Below, in pieces: positions 9,319-20,853 of a DNA stretch of 64,000 bases. Source of the stretch: Bipolaris cookei. Taxonomy: Eukaryota; Ascomycota; Dothideomycetes; Pleosporales; Pleosporaceae. The translations under genes and the position numbers were made by a program. The stretch's first letter is position 1; each line of letters starts with the position of its first letter. Under the pieces are notes generated by a model that made no database searches, had not been told where the DNA came from, and saw only the letters and a list, made by a program, of their open reading frames with translations. The stretch lies in assembly GCA_002286855.1 (NCBI GenBank), contig NRSV01000068.1:62001-126000 (forward strand), written 5' to 3'.

Positions 9319-11809
9319 GTGACGGAGCTAATACCATTATTGTACTAGCAGGGCACCGTGGGCCAATCATAGCCGTTGAAACTTTTAGTGGCTCGCTAAA
9401 ATCTGCCTTTACCGAGATAGCTCTGGCAAGGCACTTCAGCTTAGCGACTGATTTAGCGTTTAGTACGATATACGAATGGTCTCCTGCCAACTGCCCGGCA
9501 TCAGTAAATCGCATAAGTAGGCTATATATTCTAATTCTCGCGCTCGTCTAGCATTTTCTAACTGTTCTTATACGATATACGTGTCTGTTCGTGTCTAATA
9601 TTAAGAACAAAGACTGCTCTATTGTCAAACACTGTGATTAGAATGTTAGACTTGCTCTTGTCGTTTCCGAGGGTCGTGCGATTGCTAGGCAGCGCACCAA
9701 TAGTTGACCTCAGTATAGTAATTGTACCTCGATCAGCATTACCTAAAAAATTGGTGTGCAACCAATCGGTATAAATAGCCGCTATGTCTGCCTAGTACTA
9801 GCAGGTTGGGGTGCGGCCTGCTACTCTTTTCTAATAAACTGGCATATAAGACGCCTGACGCAAAATCGTTTTAGGCCATTCAAAAAGGGCATTTTTATAA
9901 TCAATCGCTCCTTAGAATACCTTACAATGAACTATAAAAAGATCTGTTCTTGCAAGAAATTGAGATTTCTGACGTTGGTTCATCCTTTTAGTTTTGTTGC
10001 ATCAACAGAACTGCTATTGTGTCCAAGCTGAGTGTCGTAACTAGCTCTTGTCCCAATTCTGGGTATATTCTGAGGAAAGACAAAAGGCATGGTGGCGGCT
10101 AAGAATGCCGTTTACCGCGAGAAAGAATTTTGGCTGTAGCATATGTTGTCCATTAGTTCGAAACAAACACCCAGATCCATTGATTTGGAGCGGATGGTTA
10201 GAGTGTCCGAGACTTCTTTCGAATCCCTTGACAGATGGTAGCACAAACAGCAGTAGCGGCAGTGTATGGTCATTATATATTGAAAACACTATGGAATCGA
10301 TGAAGCGTGTCACCCGGAGCTTTCTAGAGTGGATGTTTGATAAAGCTTGCCTCTGGAAGATGGAAAGGAGCTCGCGGTATGGCTGCGCAAAGCTGATAAA
10401 GATGTACTAAAAGAATTGCTTCGTAAGACAGTCCACTGCTTCCAGGATAGATTTTGATAGGTAGCAGTGTCGTCTCTAAATAATTCATGATGTGCAAAAG
10501 CAAAACGAGGACCAGCGTGTGAAGAAGCAATCTTCTCCAGGAACGATATCGTGCGAGTCGGCCAAGCAGTAGATGCTACTGAAAACACTGGCAACTAGAA
10601 ACAGAGCCAATGAACGACGTGCTAACACCAATGGCAAGCTTAAGCGCGTCTCAATTACGCAATGCATGGTGTGATGTAAGATTGATTGTTTTAATCTTAG
10701 AGACCTAGCTCATGTAGCACATACGCTAGTCTATGCTCGGAGAGCACTGCCGCATCAGCGGTGACTTCTCCATATACAGAGAACTGTCCTATGAGCTGAG
10801 GATATTTTGCCCTATTTAACGGAGCAGTGCATCAACAGCGTACTTACACTACCACCTAGCAGGCTCTACAGTCCAAGTGCTATGCATGTTACAAACCTGC
10901 AGGTCCCTCATCACTATCCATCCCTTCTAGAACATGTCACTGTAGTACCTAGGTTACTTTTCAGACGACTTGTTCATATTCAGGCTCTGACAGAAGACGT
11001 AAGAGAAGCGAATCAACAGTAGCAGTCATGAAGACGGCAGCTGCACACTGTCTTTAGAGGAAGAGGCGAAGATAGCTAGTGATAGAAAGCAACAACAAAG
11101 CAAAACGCTTGCCCTCTATAGCTCTCACTCCAGCGGTCAAAGCAACATACTCAAATCGAAAAGCCCAGCTCGATGCTGTTGTGAAGATGGCTCAGATAAA
11201 TCAACACAGCACTGAAATCTTCACTGACGATCACACCAGCATGGCTCCAACAGACGCACAGCAGCAATAGAACAGATGATGATTACGTTGGCTTTGTCAA
11301 GTGCACTCCTAGCACTATATATTGCCTCTGTCTGTCACCCAGGGCTCAGGCCACTGATACAAGGGACACATTCACACCAGCCTACCACACAGTTAGACTA
11401 TTGCGTTTCCAACCAGCAGTGGCGTCGTTGACACCACCTCGCTCGAATACCTCATACTTGCGCAGTACGTCAATGACCAGGATACTGCCATCATGGAAGT
11501 GCGATAGATGTTCAAATGCTTTGAGGGTGTGACGAATTTGACTAGTGTATTGGATCCCGAGCAGCAACGACTAGTAGTCGGTTGCAGCGTGCGAGCATCT
11601 CGTTCGATTTTAGCATACAATTCTGTCCCCATGTACCATCCTAGCAACTCGAACCACGACGCAATGTAACCTTTTCAAACAGGGGATTCGATTGACGCAG
11701 CCGTATGGGAAACAGGGGCGATTCTCCGCGAGGAGAATACTAGCAATATCAGCGGCGAAAAAAGTGGAGGCCGGAGCAAGAAGGCTTACCTAGATGTAAC
11801 TGGGGATGA
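9319..11809. other. Gene-poor stretch, no gene supported
   Basis: Several frames of 60-120 codons occur on both strands (for example around 9756-10031, 10048-10410 and 11079-11270). None shows a recognisable motif, consistent splice sites or a start context that would justify a call. A 28-bp motif near 10670 ('gatgtaagattgattgttt') weakly resembles 690-715. Confidence 0.4.
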
Positions 11810-12399
11810 TCAGGCCACACCTTCGACGGCCTCCTGCACATTTCCAGCGGGCATATCCGACGTATCAGAAATGTCATCATTCTGGTCCGAAGTGATCTGG
11901 CCATCTGCATAGTGTCAGTATCACAGCTTTTCGAATCGCGCTAACGTGATATCTACCGTTGCCCTCAGAAGTCTTTGCCGGAGCACTTTTCTCCTTGAGA
12001 GGGGGCTCATTGTTGATATCATGGCTGTTGGAACCGTGCTTGTTGGATGTTGCGTGGGGGGCAGCCGCACTACCGCGAGCAGCTTTCTCGTAGGCAGTCG
12101 GGATAGTATGATTGCTGTACAAGAGGCCCATCTTGTACCCGATTTGAACCATCTCCACACACAACTGGGCAGGGCTTGTGTTGCTCAGAATAGCAAGCGT
12201 TTCATAGTCAATCTGTCAATGATGTCAGCAACATGTGAAGGAACCGAGATGCGCAGCTTGTCTGCAAAGGTAGTGGTTTGTCGAGAGAAAGATGGGGCCG
12301 ACTTACATCTAGAGGTCCGTCCTTGCATGCCAACAGGCAGAGAGGTAGTCGTGTATATTCAAGCATGGTCAATTTTCCATTCGAGGTAGCAGTAGGCAT
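11810..12399 (-). CDS. Three-exon 147-aa protein, unrecognised
   Basis: Exon 1 is 12307-12399, exon 2 is 11957-12212 and exon 3 is 11810-11904. The introns (94 and 52 bp) have GTAAGT and GTAGAT donors and CAG acceptors, and the exons sum to 444 nt. The N-terminus is a hydrophobic-helical stretch (TMLEYTRLPLCLLACKDGPL) followed by IDYETLAILSN. This pattern resembles the short helical, Myb-like domains of small fungal proteins ('IDY/IDW...A..LG'), a weak similarity. The C-terminal 70 residues are low-complexity, Ser/Asn/Asp-rich and acidic, probably disordered. No signal peptide or catalytic motif is seen. A nuclear DNA-binding role is conceivable but unproven. Confidence 0.55.
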
Positions 12400-12689
12400 C
12401 TTGTTAGCTGTTGACCGTGGATGATGTAGGAGTGTATCTGTGGTGGCGAAGAGGATCAGGAGTTTAAGACTGCGGGAGCAAAGGAGTGATAGAAGATATG
12501 AGAAGTGGATTAGTACGCGGGCGAGTATTAGTAAGAAAAGAATTTCCGCATGTTTGTGGGGAAGGACGGCAGTGACGTCAGAAAGTGAAAATGATGGTGA
12601 AAGTGAATCCCACGTACTTGTACGTAGCTAGCGAACGTGTGCAACAGTTCAAACATTGCAGCTCCCCATTAAAGACGACACTGTAGACC

Positions 12690-13240
12690 CCCACTAAAAA
12701 GTTTCCGTCGAAAAATCTATTTGTGGCATACTCTAACAACATCCTGTTTAGTTTCTATCGACTTATACATGCTAGGTAAACGCACGTGGCGTCCAAACGG
12801 GGTGGTTTTGGTGGAGGGCTTGGCGGGTTTGGCGGGCGGTGATGCAGTAACAACACCACTTTTAACAACCATAATAAGATTCCTTTTCAGCTGTAGTTTT
12901 CCTGTCATAGTTTTCTTTTTACAGTTGCAGCAGCGTGATATTCTGCTCTTGGGCCCGAGCGGCAGCCAGTTGCGCAGCTCTACTCTCGTACCTCTTTTGC
13001 CATTTCCCGCGCCTCTTACCTGAGCAGCTATTTATCTTTTATTGGCGACAGTTACAGTCTTTGGTTCTATTGCCTCATTTACGAATTCTTTTCTTGTAGT
13101 TGCTGTTTTCCGCCTCTTTGCGAGCTGTAGCCTTCCTCACAAGTCGAGGGCTCCTAATCACCGTCGTACCATGGCACTCTTAGTGCTGCTAGATAACCAA
13201 GGCTGACGAGACAGAATAGGTTCTCCTGTTCCAGGGGAAT
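12690..13240 (-). pseudogene. Decayed C-terminal tail of a pogo-like transposase
   Basis: On the minus strand, broken frames give pieces typical of the C-terminal tail of fungal pogo/Fot-type (DDE_1) transposases. These are a basic Ala/Glu/Arg-rich helix (RKATARKEAENSNYKKRIRK), QLAAARAQEQNITLLQL, and a Pro/Lys-rich end with TTPFGRHVRLPSMYK. Stops and frame changes separate them. The catalytic core is absent, so only the 3' end of an old insertion remains. Near 12660-12720 the sequence 'agacccccactaaaaag' may mark the element end. The assignment rests on the characteristic tail composition and order, not on catalytic residues. Confidence 0.45.
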
Positions 13241-13360
13241 TGCTTATCCTTGATCTGTCAGAAAACAATAAATAAATCGACAAATAGAGAGGGACACGTC
13301 AGCCTTCTAGCCTCTTCTACATACGCCGCTCGCTCTTATCCGTACTATTCTACCTATACA

Positions 13361-15123
13361 ATGTGGCCAGTTGAGCTATCAAATGTTGCAGTGGAGCATA
13401 GTGGAGGTGAACGGAGCTTTTCCAAAGACATGGACGCACATGTGGCGCGTGAATATAACTATCAGCCGCCCAACGAAGACTACGAAGGCCTGTTTACTTA
13501 CAATGCACGACTGTTGTGGGCACAGGGAGACAAGGCCAGTCCTATTCCGCGCTGCACGGGTTGGCTTATCCCGGAAGAGCAAAGCACTCACGTCAGTAAG
13601 CCATTGTTCATTGCGCACTCTCTCCTAGCCGCCATATGGCTACTGCGTGAGACGGTGGGCGATACCGCGCTCCCAGAATCAGGCTGGGAGAGGCTGTATA
13701 GTGCTGCGCAAGATGTCATGTATGGGAAGTTGCGTATATCGTCTGATATTGTGCCGGAGACGCCCATGGAAGAGGTGATAGAGTCGATTGCTGCAGCCGC
13801 AGGGTGGGTGTCTCCGTCTACGCAGAGGGCACTGATTAGGAAGCCATGGCCTGCACCCTCTACACCTCACCCCAAGCCCTTCCTCATCGAGATTGAAGAT
13901 TCGCCCTCTTCTTCTAAGCGCTCTCGCCTCAGCGTCGACGCTTCGCCCGCTTCTAGCGCTCCGGCTGCAGACGACGGCACTCCTGCTGCAGATGGCAACA
14001 GCGGAAACAAGGATCCTGTTTGCTACGTGCAAACCACCATAAACCACAACCGCCGGACAGAGCAGCGACGTGAGAAAGAGCTGGAGACCTTGCGCGAGAA
14101 GAAGCGCAGGGAAATCGGCCTGCAACCCCCAGCAGGGCCCAAGCCCCTAGACCAAGAAGTCGCAGCGTACAGGTCCATCGCATGGGATGATGAAGCCACC
14201 ATTGCCTGGATCGTCGAGCAACCTATCCCCAGCTCTGGCGTCCTGCATTCGGCATCCTCCACGCCATACTACACAGCCTGTACCATACTGAAGAAGGTGC
14301 GCGCGCTTGAAAACGCATCATCCCAATGCAACGTGGCGCAGTTCTTGCAAATGTGGTGGCGACAGGGCATGCCGTTCCAAACCAGAGCAGAAAGTCGGAA
14401 CCTTCGACCCCCATTTTCACCTTCAGCAGGAGCTCATGACTGGCGCTTCCCAAGACAGTAGCCCTGACAGTGCGTTTAGCTTTGCCTGGAATATTTGTAA
14501 AACCTATGACTAAGAGCTAGGTGCTATCTACATTAGCTGTCGATAGGCTTTGCTCTGCTGGCGGAAGTTTACACCCAGAAGGTGAACCAGATCTAGTACC
14601 AGGACCGGATCTCGAGCCATGACCATACGCGCAATTGATACGGCAAGGGGCCTGTCCGCACAGAAGCCATTGACGCCTTGATCGAGCTCGTGTACCCAGA
14701 GCCAACCAAGAAACACCGTAAAGCCTTCCGCGCGCGCCTCAAGTAGGCCGCACGCTGGCACTCCGTGGTATAGGGCCTGGGCTGAGGCAGTCTGCTCTTG
14801 ATCCCGCACTAAGAGGTTCCCCATCGATGAATGGAACTCATCCTGCTCGCGGGATAGTTAGGAATCTTTATTGACTTGGCCAAGCGAGAGCGTCCCGACC
14901 TTGTGAATGCCAGCAAGGCGCTCGAGGGATGGTCAGGGCCGGATGGGATTACCGGCGGGCCTATCTGTCAAAAATAAGCCTTTAGCATTGAGTGTAGCGT
15001 GCCTTTGGTCTGCTATGAGATAGAGGAGATTCTAGACAGCGAGGACGATGACGATGAGAGTTTGGTGTCGCTGGAGTCGCAGGAAACGCTCGCGATCCCT
15101 GCGTCTTCTGCACCATTGCGCTA
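13361..15123 (+). pseudogene. Large decayed gene, unrecognised family
   Basis: The first part is an open frame from the ATG at 13361 (MWPVELSN; the frame stays open upstream to 13250) to about 14390. It is coding-like and has a Ser/Ala/Pro-rich linker and a basic helix (NRRTEQRREKELETLREKKR). The frame then shifts, with DPHFHLQQELMTGASQDS continuing in another frame to 14511. Farther on, coding-like pieces (EAIDALIELVYPEPTKKHRK at about 14667; FIDLAKRERPDLVNASKAL at about 14870; an acidic end with EEILDSEDDDDESLVSLESQ to 15123) are interrupted by at least five in-frame stops. These form one degenerating coding region of about 1.75 kb. I do not recognise the family. Repeated-gene or retroelement origin is possible. 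Confidence 0.5.
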
Positions 15124-15316
15124 AATGTCGTTATTAGAGCCGTTCCATCCCGTCAGTGTGAGGCAAAAGGAGGGCGGCGGTTTATATACGATAGATGCAA
15201 ATTGTAGAGGATACGTGCACCCTGCATCGATCAAAAGACGTCTTTGCCGTCATTTGCTGTTAACGTCACATATCATTGGGCCCTATGGCTACATTCTACA
15301 TCATAAGTTCCGTTGT

Positions 15317-15925
15317 TCAGATATAAGCCCACTGGGCTACGTCTAGGCTCTTGGTCAAATCGATCGCTTCCTTTTCCGCCAGACTTCGGCCTCGAACGTC
15401 GTTGGCACACCCGTTCTTCGCCTTGTTGTTAGCTACAATTGCGAGGATTGTAATGGCAGCGTCCAAAAACCTAGCCCGAATGCTTGACCAGTATTGCGGC
15501 GGCGTTGGAATATATCCAACACTCCACGCCGTGTTCCCCACAGTGATCACAACGTTGATCACCAAAACGCTACTCACCCAACATTGTCTCCATAATCAGA
15601 TCAACATGGTATGACACAGCGTGAACCTCTTCTTTCAGGCCCGGATATTTGGTTGGGCTAGTATAATACCAGCGGTTGCTACGCAGTATTCTCCGGGCGG
15701 TTTTTCCACTGCGCAGGAGCTTTCGACTTTCCAGGCTAAGCTCAGGGCAACTGCATAGTTGGTACCGTCAGATATCATTTGTTGGACTCGGGAGTACCAA
15801 CAGCCGGGCGGCCCGCGAGGGAGAACGTGATCTCTTGTTACAATCTGCACAGAGTTAGCTATATTGTGTAGATGCATGATAGTAAGACTTGTGGCGGAAG
15901 GGAGGAGGAACCAGCGGGTATGCAC
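15317..15925 (-). pseudogene. Fragmentary coding remnant, weakly LysM-like
   Basis: The minus-strand frame from about 15870 to 15635 follows a plausible acceptor (GCTAAC...TGTGCAG). Its residues include SDGTNYAVALSLAWKVESSC and PPGEYCVAT, which recall the W...SSC...GEYVCVA end of a LysM domain. A second frame (15577-15317) continues on the same strand with a Gly-Asn-Thr-Ala-Trp segment. Neither has a convincing start or signal peptide. If genuine, it is a broken secreted chitin-binding protein. The similarity is short and could be chance. Confidence 0.22.
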
Positions 15926-16431
15926 CAGAACTGGGGCGACTCAGGCAGCAGCGACGGCGGCAGTGACTCCGACTCTGGGGTGGGCGGTGGGTGGCACGCC
16001 GGCACCTACTTATTGCGTAGGTAGAGATACGGCTCCTTATCTCGTTCCTGCCTTGGGACAGCGGCGGCAGGAACAGGGGCAGGGGTGAGAGTCCCCAACC
16101 GCGGCGATGAGCAATGAGTGAGCTAAGTACAGTAGCAATATTATCAACAAGTATAGTCTTTTGCGGCACGTGTCAGCGTAAGTTGTACGCAGTAGGGTGC
16201 TACCCTTCGAACATGCCCAGAACGCGGCATACGGGGCGCTTCCGTAACAGCCTTAGAAGAAGAGGATCTGCCAACAACTAGCTAAACACCACGACTTCAA
16301 ATTACTAAAACACCCTAGCTATCTGTCCTGCTCAAGTGCCACGTAGAAGGCGCAGCGCCGATCTCGTAATGTACAAAATAACTAGACATCTTGACCACCA
16401 GCTCCAACAATGAGGATATAAGCCCTTACTA

Positions 16432-17796
16432 TCACGGCTCCGCCCTAAAGACAACCTTCTCTTCAGAAAAGTACAACTTCGTTTTGCGTACACAAACCAA
16501 AAGGGTGCATCTGCTCTGACTAAGTTGCCGAGAAAGTGTTCTAAGCGCTGGCATGATATCTGCAAGCTTTTCCGTGGGCGAGTCAAACTCCTCGGCATTA
16601 ACATCAAAGCTGAGATGTAAGGTATTCAACTGGTCCGGGATATTCATGGGAATGAACTCGCTATTTCTGTGATTATCCACCACATGTTTAATCGCATCGA
16701 CAGTCAAGCCCTGAATTTCCAATTCCTTGACATTGGGAGGGACTGACCGCTTAAGCTGCTGTAAATCCAGATCCGGGCCGACGTCGGGAAGCAGCCACTG
16801 GTGGATTCCAAAGTAGGTGACGGTCTCAAGCCGATGTGCGTTGGGTGGGATAATGGTTGCAAGATCGAAATCATCTTCCTTAGAGCGGAAAGTCAGGACA
16901 AGAGTTTTGATTTTTGGGGTAGTTTGGAAAACAATATCAAACAAGTTGCTGGGCTCATCATTAGAGAACAGACCGTCATCCCGGATGCAAATTTCCTCAA
17001 GGTTTGGTGGAGCGCCGGTCCTTAGGAGCTCAGTGGTCTGACTCGCACCGTTGAAGCTCCCACGTAGGTAGATCGAACGAAGACTGGTAGCATCGGATGT
17101 CTGGAGACCAGGGACACCGAACACAGTTTCTGTACCAGGTCTAATGACTACGACTTCTGTCAGGGTAGAGACCAGAGGGACGAAGGCGTTTTGGGAGGAA
17201 AGTGTTATCTCCAGACGCTGCAAGTGTGCAAAGGGTTGATGTCCATATGCTAAGCCGGTGGAGTAGGTGGAACGAAAAAGGTCGAAGAACATAGCCGTAT
17301 CCTTGAAACGCGACATGTCCAGCTGTAATACCTCCAATTTTTCCGCCTTGAAAATAATCCATGCCAGGCAGGCGCTCAAGTGTCCGGTTTCCGACATCCA
17401 GGCTAAAAGCCACTTCTTCTTAGTGTCCTCTGGAAGAGTAACAGCATCTGGTGTTGAAGAAGAAGTGGCTCGCAGTTGTATCAAGGATTCGATCAAGTGT
17501 CGCGCCTCATCTAAGTCCTCGTAAGACAGTTCGTGCACTTCGTCTCCCTCCAAGACAGCGGCGTTAATCTCGATTGCTCTAGTGACTGAAGTAAAGAGGG
17601 GGTATCGATGTAGAAAGCGAACCAAACTCAGGACCTGTGGCGAAGTCTGATACACGAGCTTGATTGCTTTGTATAGTACTTCCTCGGTCCTAAACAGTTG
17701 CTTCGAAACTTGTACGAAGGCGGCTACATCGGGTTGCGGTAGGTATCTAGTCACCTCTAGTGCCAACTCAATAGGGAGACGATCAATATATGACAT
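16432..17796 (-). CDS. F-box protein with leucine-rich-like body
   Basis: The 454-residue frame starts at an ATG (MSYIDRLPIELALEV). Residues 5-45 fit an F-box (LPIELALEVTRYLPQPDVAAFVQVSKQ), which in this family binds Skp1 and places the protein in an SCF ubiquitin ligase. The rest has irregular leucine-rich strands (for example LQRLEITL, LRSIYLRG, LEEICI, IKTLVLTF, VKELEIQG), presumably the substrate-binding surface. It is a single exon. The protein is a paralogue of the broken F-box gene at 25175-26536: the N-terminus, the 'P..V..LEI.G.T...I' segment and the C-terminal tail align. The two lie in opposite orientation around the SNF2 gene. The substrate is unknown. Confidence 0.75.
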   Translation of the reverse strand: MSYIDRLPIELALEVTRYLPQPDVAAFVQVSKQLFRTEEVLYKAIKLVYQTSPQVLSLVRFLHRYPLFTSVTRAIEINAAVLEGDEVHELSYEDLDEARHLIESLIQLRATSSSTPDAVTLPEDTKKKWLLAWMSETGHLSACLAWIIFKAEKLEVLQLDMSRFKDTAMFFDLFRSTYSTGLAYGHQPFAHLQRLEITLSSQNAFVPLVSTLTEVVVIRPGTETVFGVPGLQTSDATSLRSIYLRGSFNGASQTTELLRTGAPPNLEEICIRDDGLFSNDEPSNLFDIVFQTTPKIKTLVLTFRSKEDDFDLATIIPPNAHRLETVTYFGIHQWLLPDVGPDLDLQQLKRSVPPNVKELEIQGLTVDAIKHVVDNHRNSEFIPMNIPDQLNTLHLSFDVNAEEFDSPTEKLADIMPALRTLSRQLSQSRCTLLVCVRKTKLYFSEEKVVFRAEP

Positions 17797-18730
17797 GCTG
17801 GATGATTGTAGGAAGAGTGAAGAGGCGAGAGATGAGCACGAAGCGGGCCAAGGGCAGCGGTACGTGGTGGCGCAAGAAAGAAAGCTCGAAGAAGACAGGC
17901 GTAGGGTATAAAGTTGGAGTTGGTGGATATGAAAACCTTTTGCGAGGGTTGAGTTTGCTGCGGGGGTTGAGTTTTCTGATGAGTTAGTAGTGAATAGTGA
18001 GGGGAGGGTTTGCAGGCCGAATGTGGTTTAGCGGCCAGCTACCAGAGAAAGGGTGAACGCGGATTTGAACATAATTATAAACATGATGACATGATCGGGT
18101 TCTCTCACAGTGGCGTAGCTGTCATCGTTCAGGTCGGTATGCAGGTGTACACTCGCATGGTGGTGTGCAAGAAGGTTTCCGTCGTGCGGTGGGAGTAGTA
18201 GCTCCACAGAAGCCGCACAGAGATTGCGGTCATGTTGCGCCCAAGCCTTCTTACTTGAAACCGAGTTTTGCAATGGACACGTTTTTCAGTGACTCTGTTG
18301 CATGGGTGTCATACTTGGGATTGATAGTCCGACTGGAGCGCCTGTTGGAACAGTCTCATAGGCCAGGTTGAGTAGTATGATGTACTTTGCAGCACCTGTA
18401 AAGTACTGACGCGTCTAAATTGGTCGCCAGTGGCAGGCACACCTTGATCAGATGAGTCAGCGACTGCCAAAGTGATTTATAGAGAGACCATGAACCTCTC
18501 TTGACCACAAAATTTAAGTGAAAGTAGCTTGCTGTGATGTACAGACAAGGCCGGATACCTCTAGGGTTATGGATTTCATCTGGCGCGTGCCGGCAGCGTT
18601 GTGAGTGAGGTACACGCAAATTGAGATGCATGGCAGGACTGCTTTAATCAAAATTATGAATGGAAATGCACCATCTGCTGTCCACAGTGAAGAATCTAGA
18701 AGGAGGAATTTTCTATCAGAATCTGAGATA

Positions 18731-18769
18731 TATGTGTATGTGTGTGTGTGTGTGGAGAGAGAGAGAGAC
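18731..18769. repeat. Microsatellite (GT)n(GA)n
   Basis: A run of TG units changes directly to GA units. It is not in a supported coding frame. Confidence 0.9.
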
Positions 18770-19079
18770 TCGCTGCTAATTGGTATTTCTTTGATTGCTT
18801 TAGAGTACTGAAGCTGTCAAGGCCTCATTCATCAGCTTTTCTCTTGCCTTTCTTGCTTACGAGACAGCAATATCTTCACAAAGGTGCTCTCTGTTGCGTC
18901 TTGTTACGACCGTGGCTTATGCCATACACACCGCCTTTGGGTATTGCGCATGTCAATGAAGAGACGCATCCCTCTTACTTCGCTATGACCTCGGAGTGAC
19001 TTCAATAGTAACGTTCGGATTGGATGCTTGTTTTCCATTTAGTATACGTGACAAGAATTTAACATACTACAAGATAAGT

Positions 19080-19107
19080 GTAATATGCAGCTTTAGCTGC
19101 ATATTAC
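19080..19107. repeat. 28-bp perfect palindrome
   Basis: Two 13-base arms (gtaatatgcagct and its exact complement) are separated by two bases. It could extrude as a cruciform or form a tight RNA hairpin. There is no T-run suggestive of a terminator on either side. Confidence 0.9.
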
Positions 19108-19445
19108 AATCAGTCCCTGGAGGGGGTTTTCGTGCGAGAAGAAACCCGATTTGACTGGCTCTAAGAAGCTCTGCGCTGATTGGCATGCCAAGGATTCGGG
19201 AATCTCCGTTTTTAGATGGCATCTAATCACGTGACGAACACTAGAATCTCCGCCAGCCTAACCAGCCAAAACACGAGCTCAAAAAACAATCCAAAGAACG
19301 ATTCAAAAAACGAGCTAAACCAGCCAGACCACCCAGACCACCCAGGCCAGCCAGGGTAGTTAGAAAAGTACAAAAAAATCTACCCTCCATAGGAGCCGCT
19401 GGAGGCAAAGAGCGCGCGCCGCAGGGCGCCTTAAATCTTAAATCT

Positions 19446-19552
19446 GTAGTTTTAATAGTACTCTACTACTACTCTAGCCCGGCTGGCGATGCTGAACTTG
19501 GAGCTCAAGCTATACCCCCCTTCAGCACCGCCAGCCGGGCTGTCAAAACTAC
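19446..19552. repeat. Fold-back inverted repeat, about 107 bp
   Basis: The arms 19476-19496 and 19521-19541 (agcccggctggcg...) pair with one mismatch around a 24-base loop. A second, outer pairing (gtagtttta with caaaactac) extends the structure to 19446-19552. It has the shape of a small fold-back transposon or a structured RNA. There are no coding frames. Confidence 0.8.
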
Positions 19553-20853
19553 TGATTTTTCGTCAGTGATAGTAGGTCGCAAGCAGAGTGCTCTGTATTC
19601 ATTGATCAAAAATGAGCAGTCAGCATCCGACCACTGTTGACATCAAGGTAAAGTGGGCCAAGCGAGGATGAATAAGGCATCAAGGAATTTGGCTGAGGAA
19701 ATGTGGCGAAACCTCCAAGGAGGGGAGGGTGAAGGATAGGTGGCATCTGGTGACACATATCCATGTGACCTCGCAAGACTGTTTGCGCGTCGCACTCCAC
19801 CAACAACGCGTCAACACCAGGAGCTCAATGTTCTTCAACACCACACAACTTCATCAACATGAAATCGGTGTACAGAGATTTTGTACAGTCAAGTACCGGG
19901 CGGGACGTGAACTAACCAAAGCGCAACGCATGTATATTTTGGTCCAAGCGGAGGATGGTTGTGATGGTGCGGAAATCGTCCGTCGCTAGGCGGGTCCACT
20001 AGCTCTATGAGATAAATAATGCGCACCCCTTTCGTACTGGAACAACCGGTGTGGCAAAATACTGTTTCTCAAGCAAGTAGATAGGAGGCAGAGAAACTAT
20101 GGAAACACATTTATCATCTCCTGATTCGCCATTATCAGTTGAAGCAAAGCCTTCAATGTATGGTAGAGGCTAAATGTCCATTTCCATTAGCATGTGAAGC
20201 ACGCTGTTTATAGTTTCTTGTCCATCTTAAATTTCATCATTTTTACTAGAGGTGCTCTCAGGCGACTTTATTGTGTCTGGCTGCGCTGGCATATCGATCC
20301 ACTCACCAGCGTTGGTCCTGGTTTTAAGTACTATGCACAGTGAGCTTAGATCGTACACACTAAGGAGCAGGTACAGTGGTATGTGCGATCTATCCTACGC
20401 AGAACAATGCTGGAAAAGCTGTAGTGACGTTGCGGTTGATCAGCAGTTGAAAGAGAAATATGGGGTTTATCCGGTCCACTCCACCACTTGTATGTCAAGG
20501 CTAACTTTCAATAGTACTGGAAGTGACTGTTAGGTGTGACTATGTTCAAAGTATGAAGTGAGATTGACATTGATCAAGGCTAAAGGCACCACGTGCTTAT
20601 TAGCTACTGGTCAATGACCCTAACCCTGGTGAGTAATGGGCGATCGAAGTTTTAAGCCCCTTTGTCAAGGAATTATACGCTTTTTGCAGCAGGTTCGTAG
20701 TTTGTACAAGGTATGTGCAATTTGTAGAATGATTTGAGTAGCCAACCGCAGCTCTGACTTGCGGGCACATGGCCCTTGAACCTGGGTATCCTCCCCGCCC
20801 AATGAATGTCACACTACTGTCCACCGCTATTCTCTCCTGTCATATTCTTGTTT

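Larger units (their letters stand above)
17797..20853. other. Repeat-bearing intergenic region
   Basis: No gene is supported in 3 kb. It holds a (GT)n(GA)n microsatellite, a perfect palindrome at 19080-19107, a run of 'accagcc/agaccaccc' short repeats at about 19315-19360 and a fold-back at 19446-19552. A 93-codon plus-strand frame at 20252-20533 has six cysteines but no signal peptide or family. Confidence 0.5.

Noticed and set aside
20252..20533. Cys-containing 93-codon frame as a secreted effector
   Set aside because: There is no signal peptide at its ATG, no splice evidence and irregular cysteine spacing.
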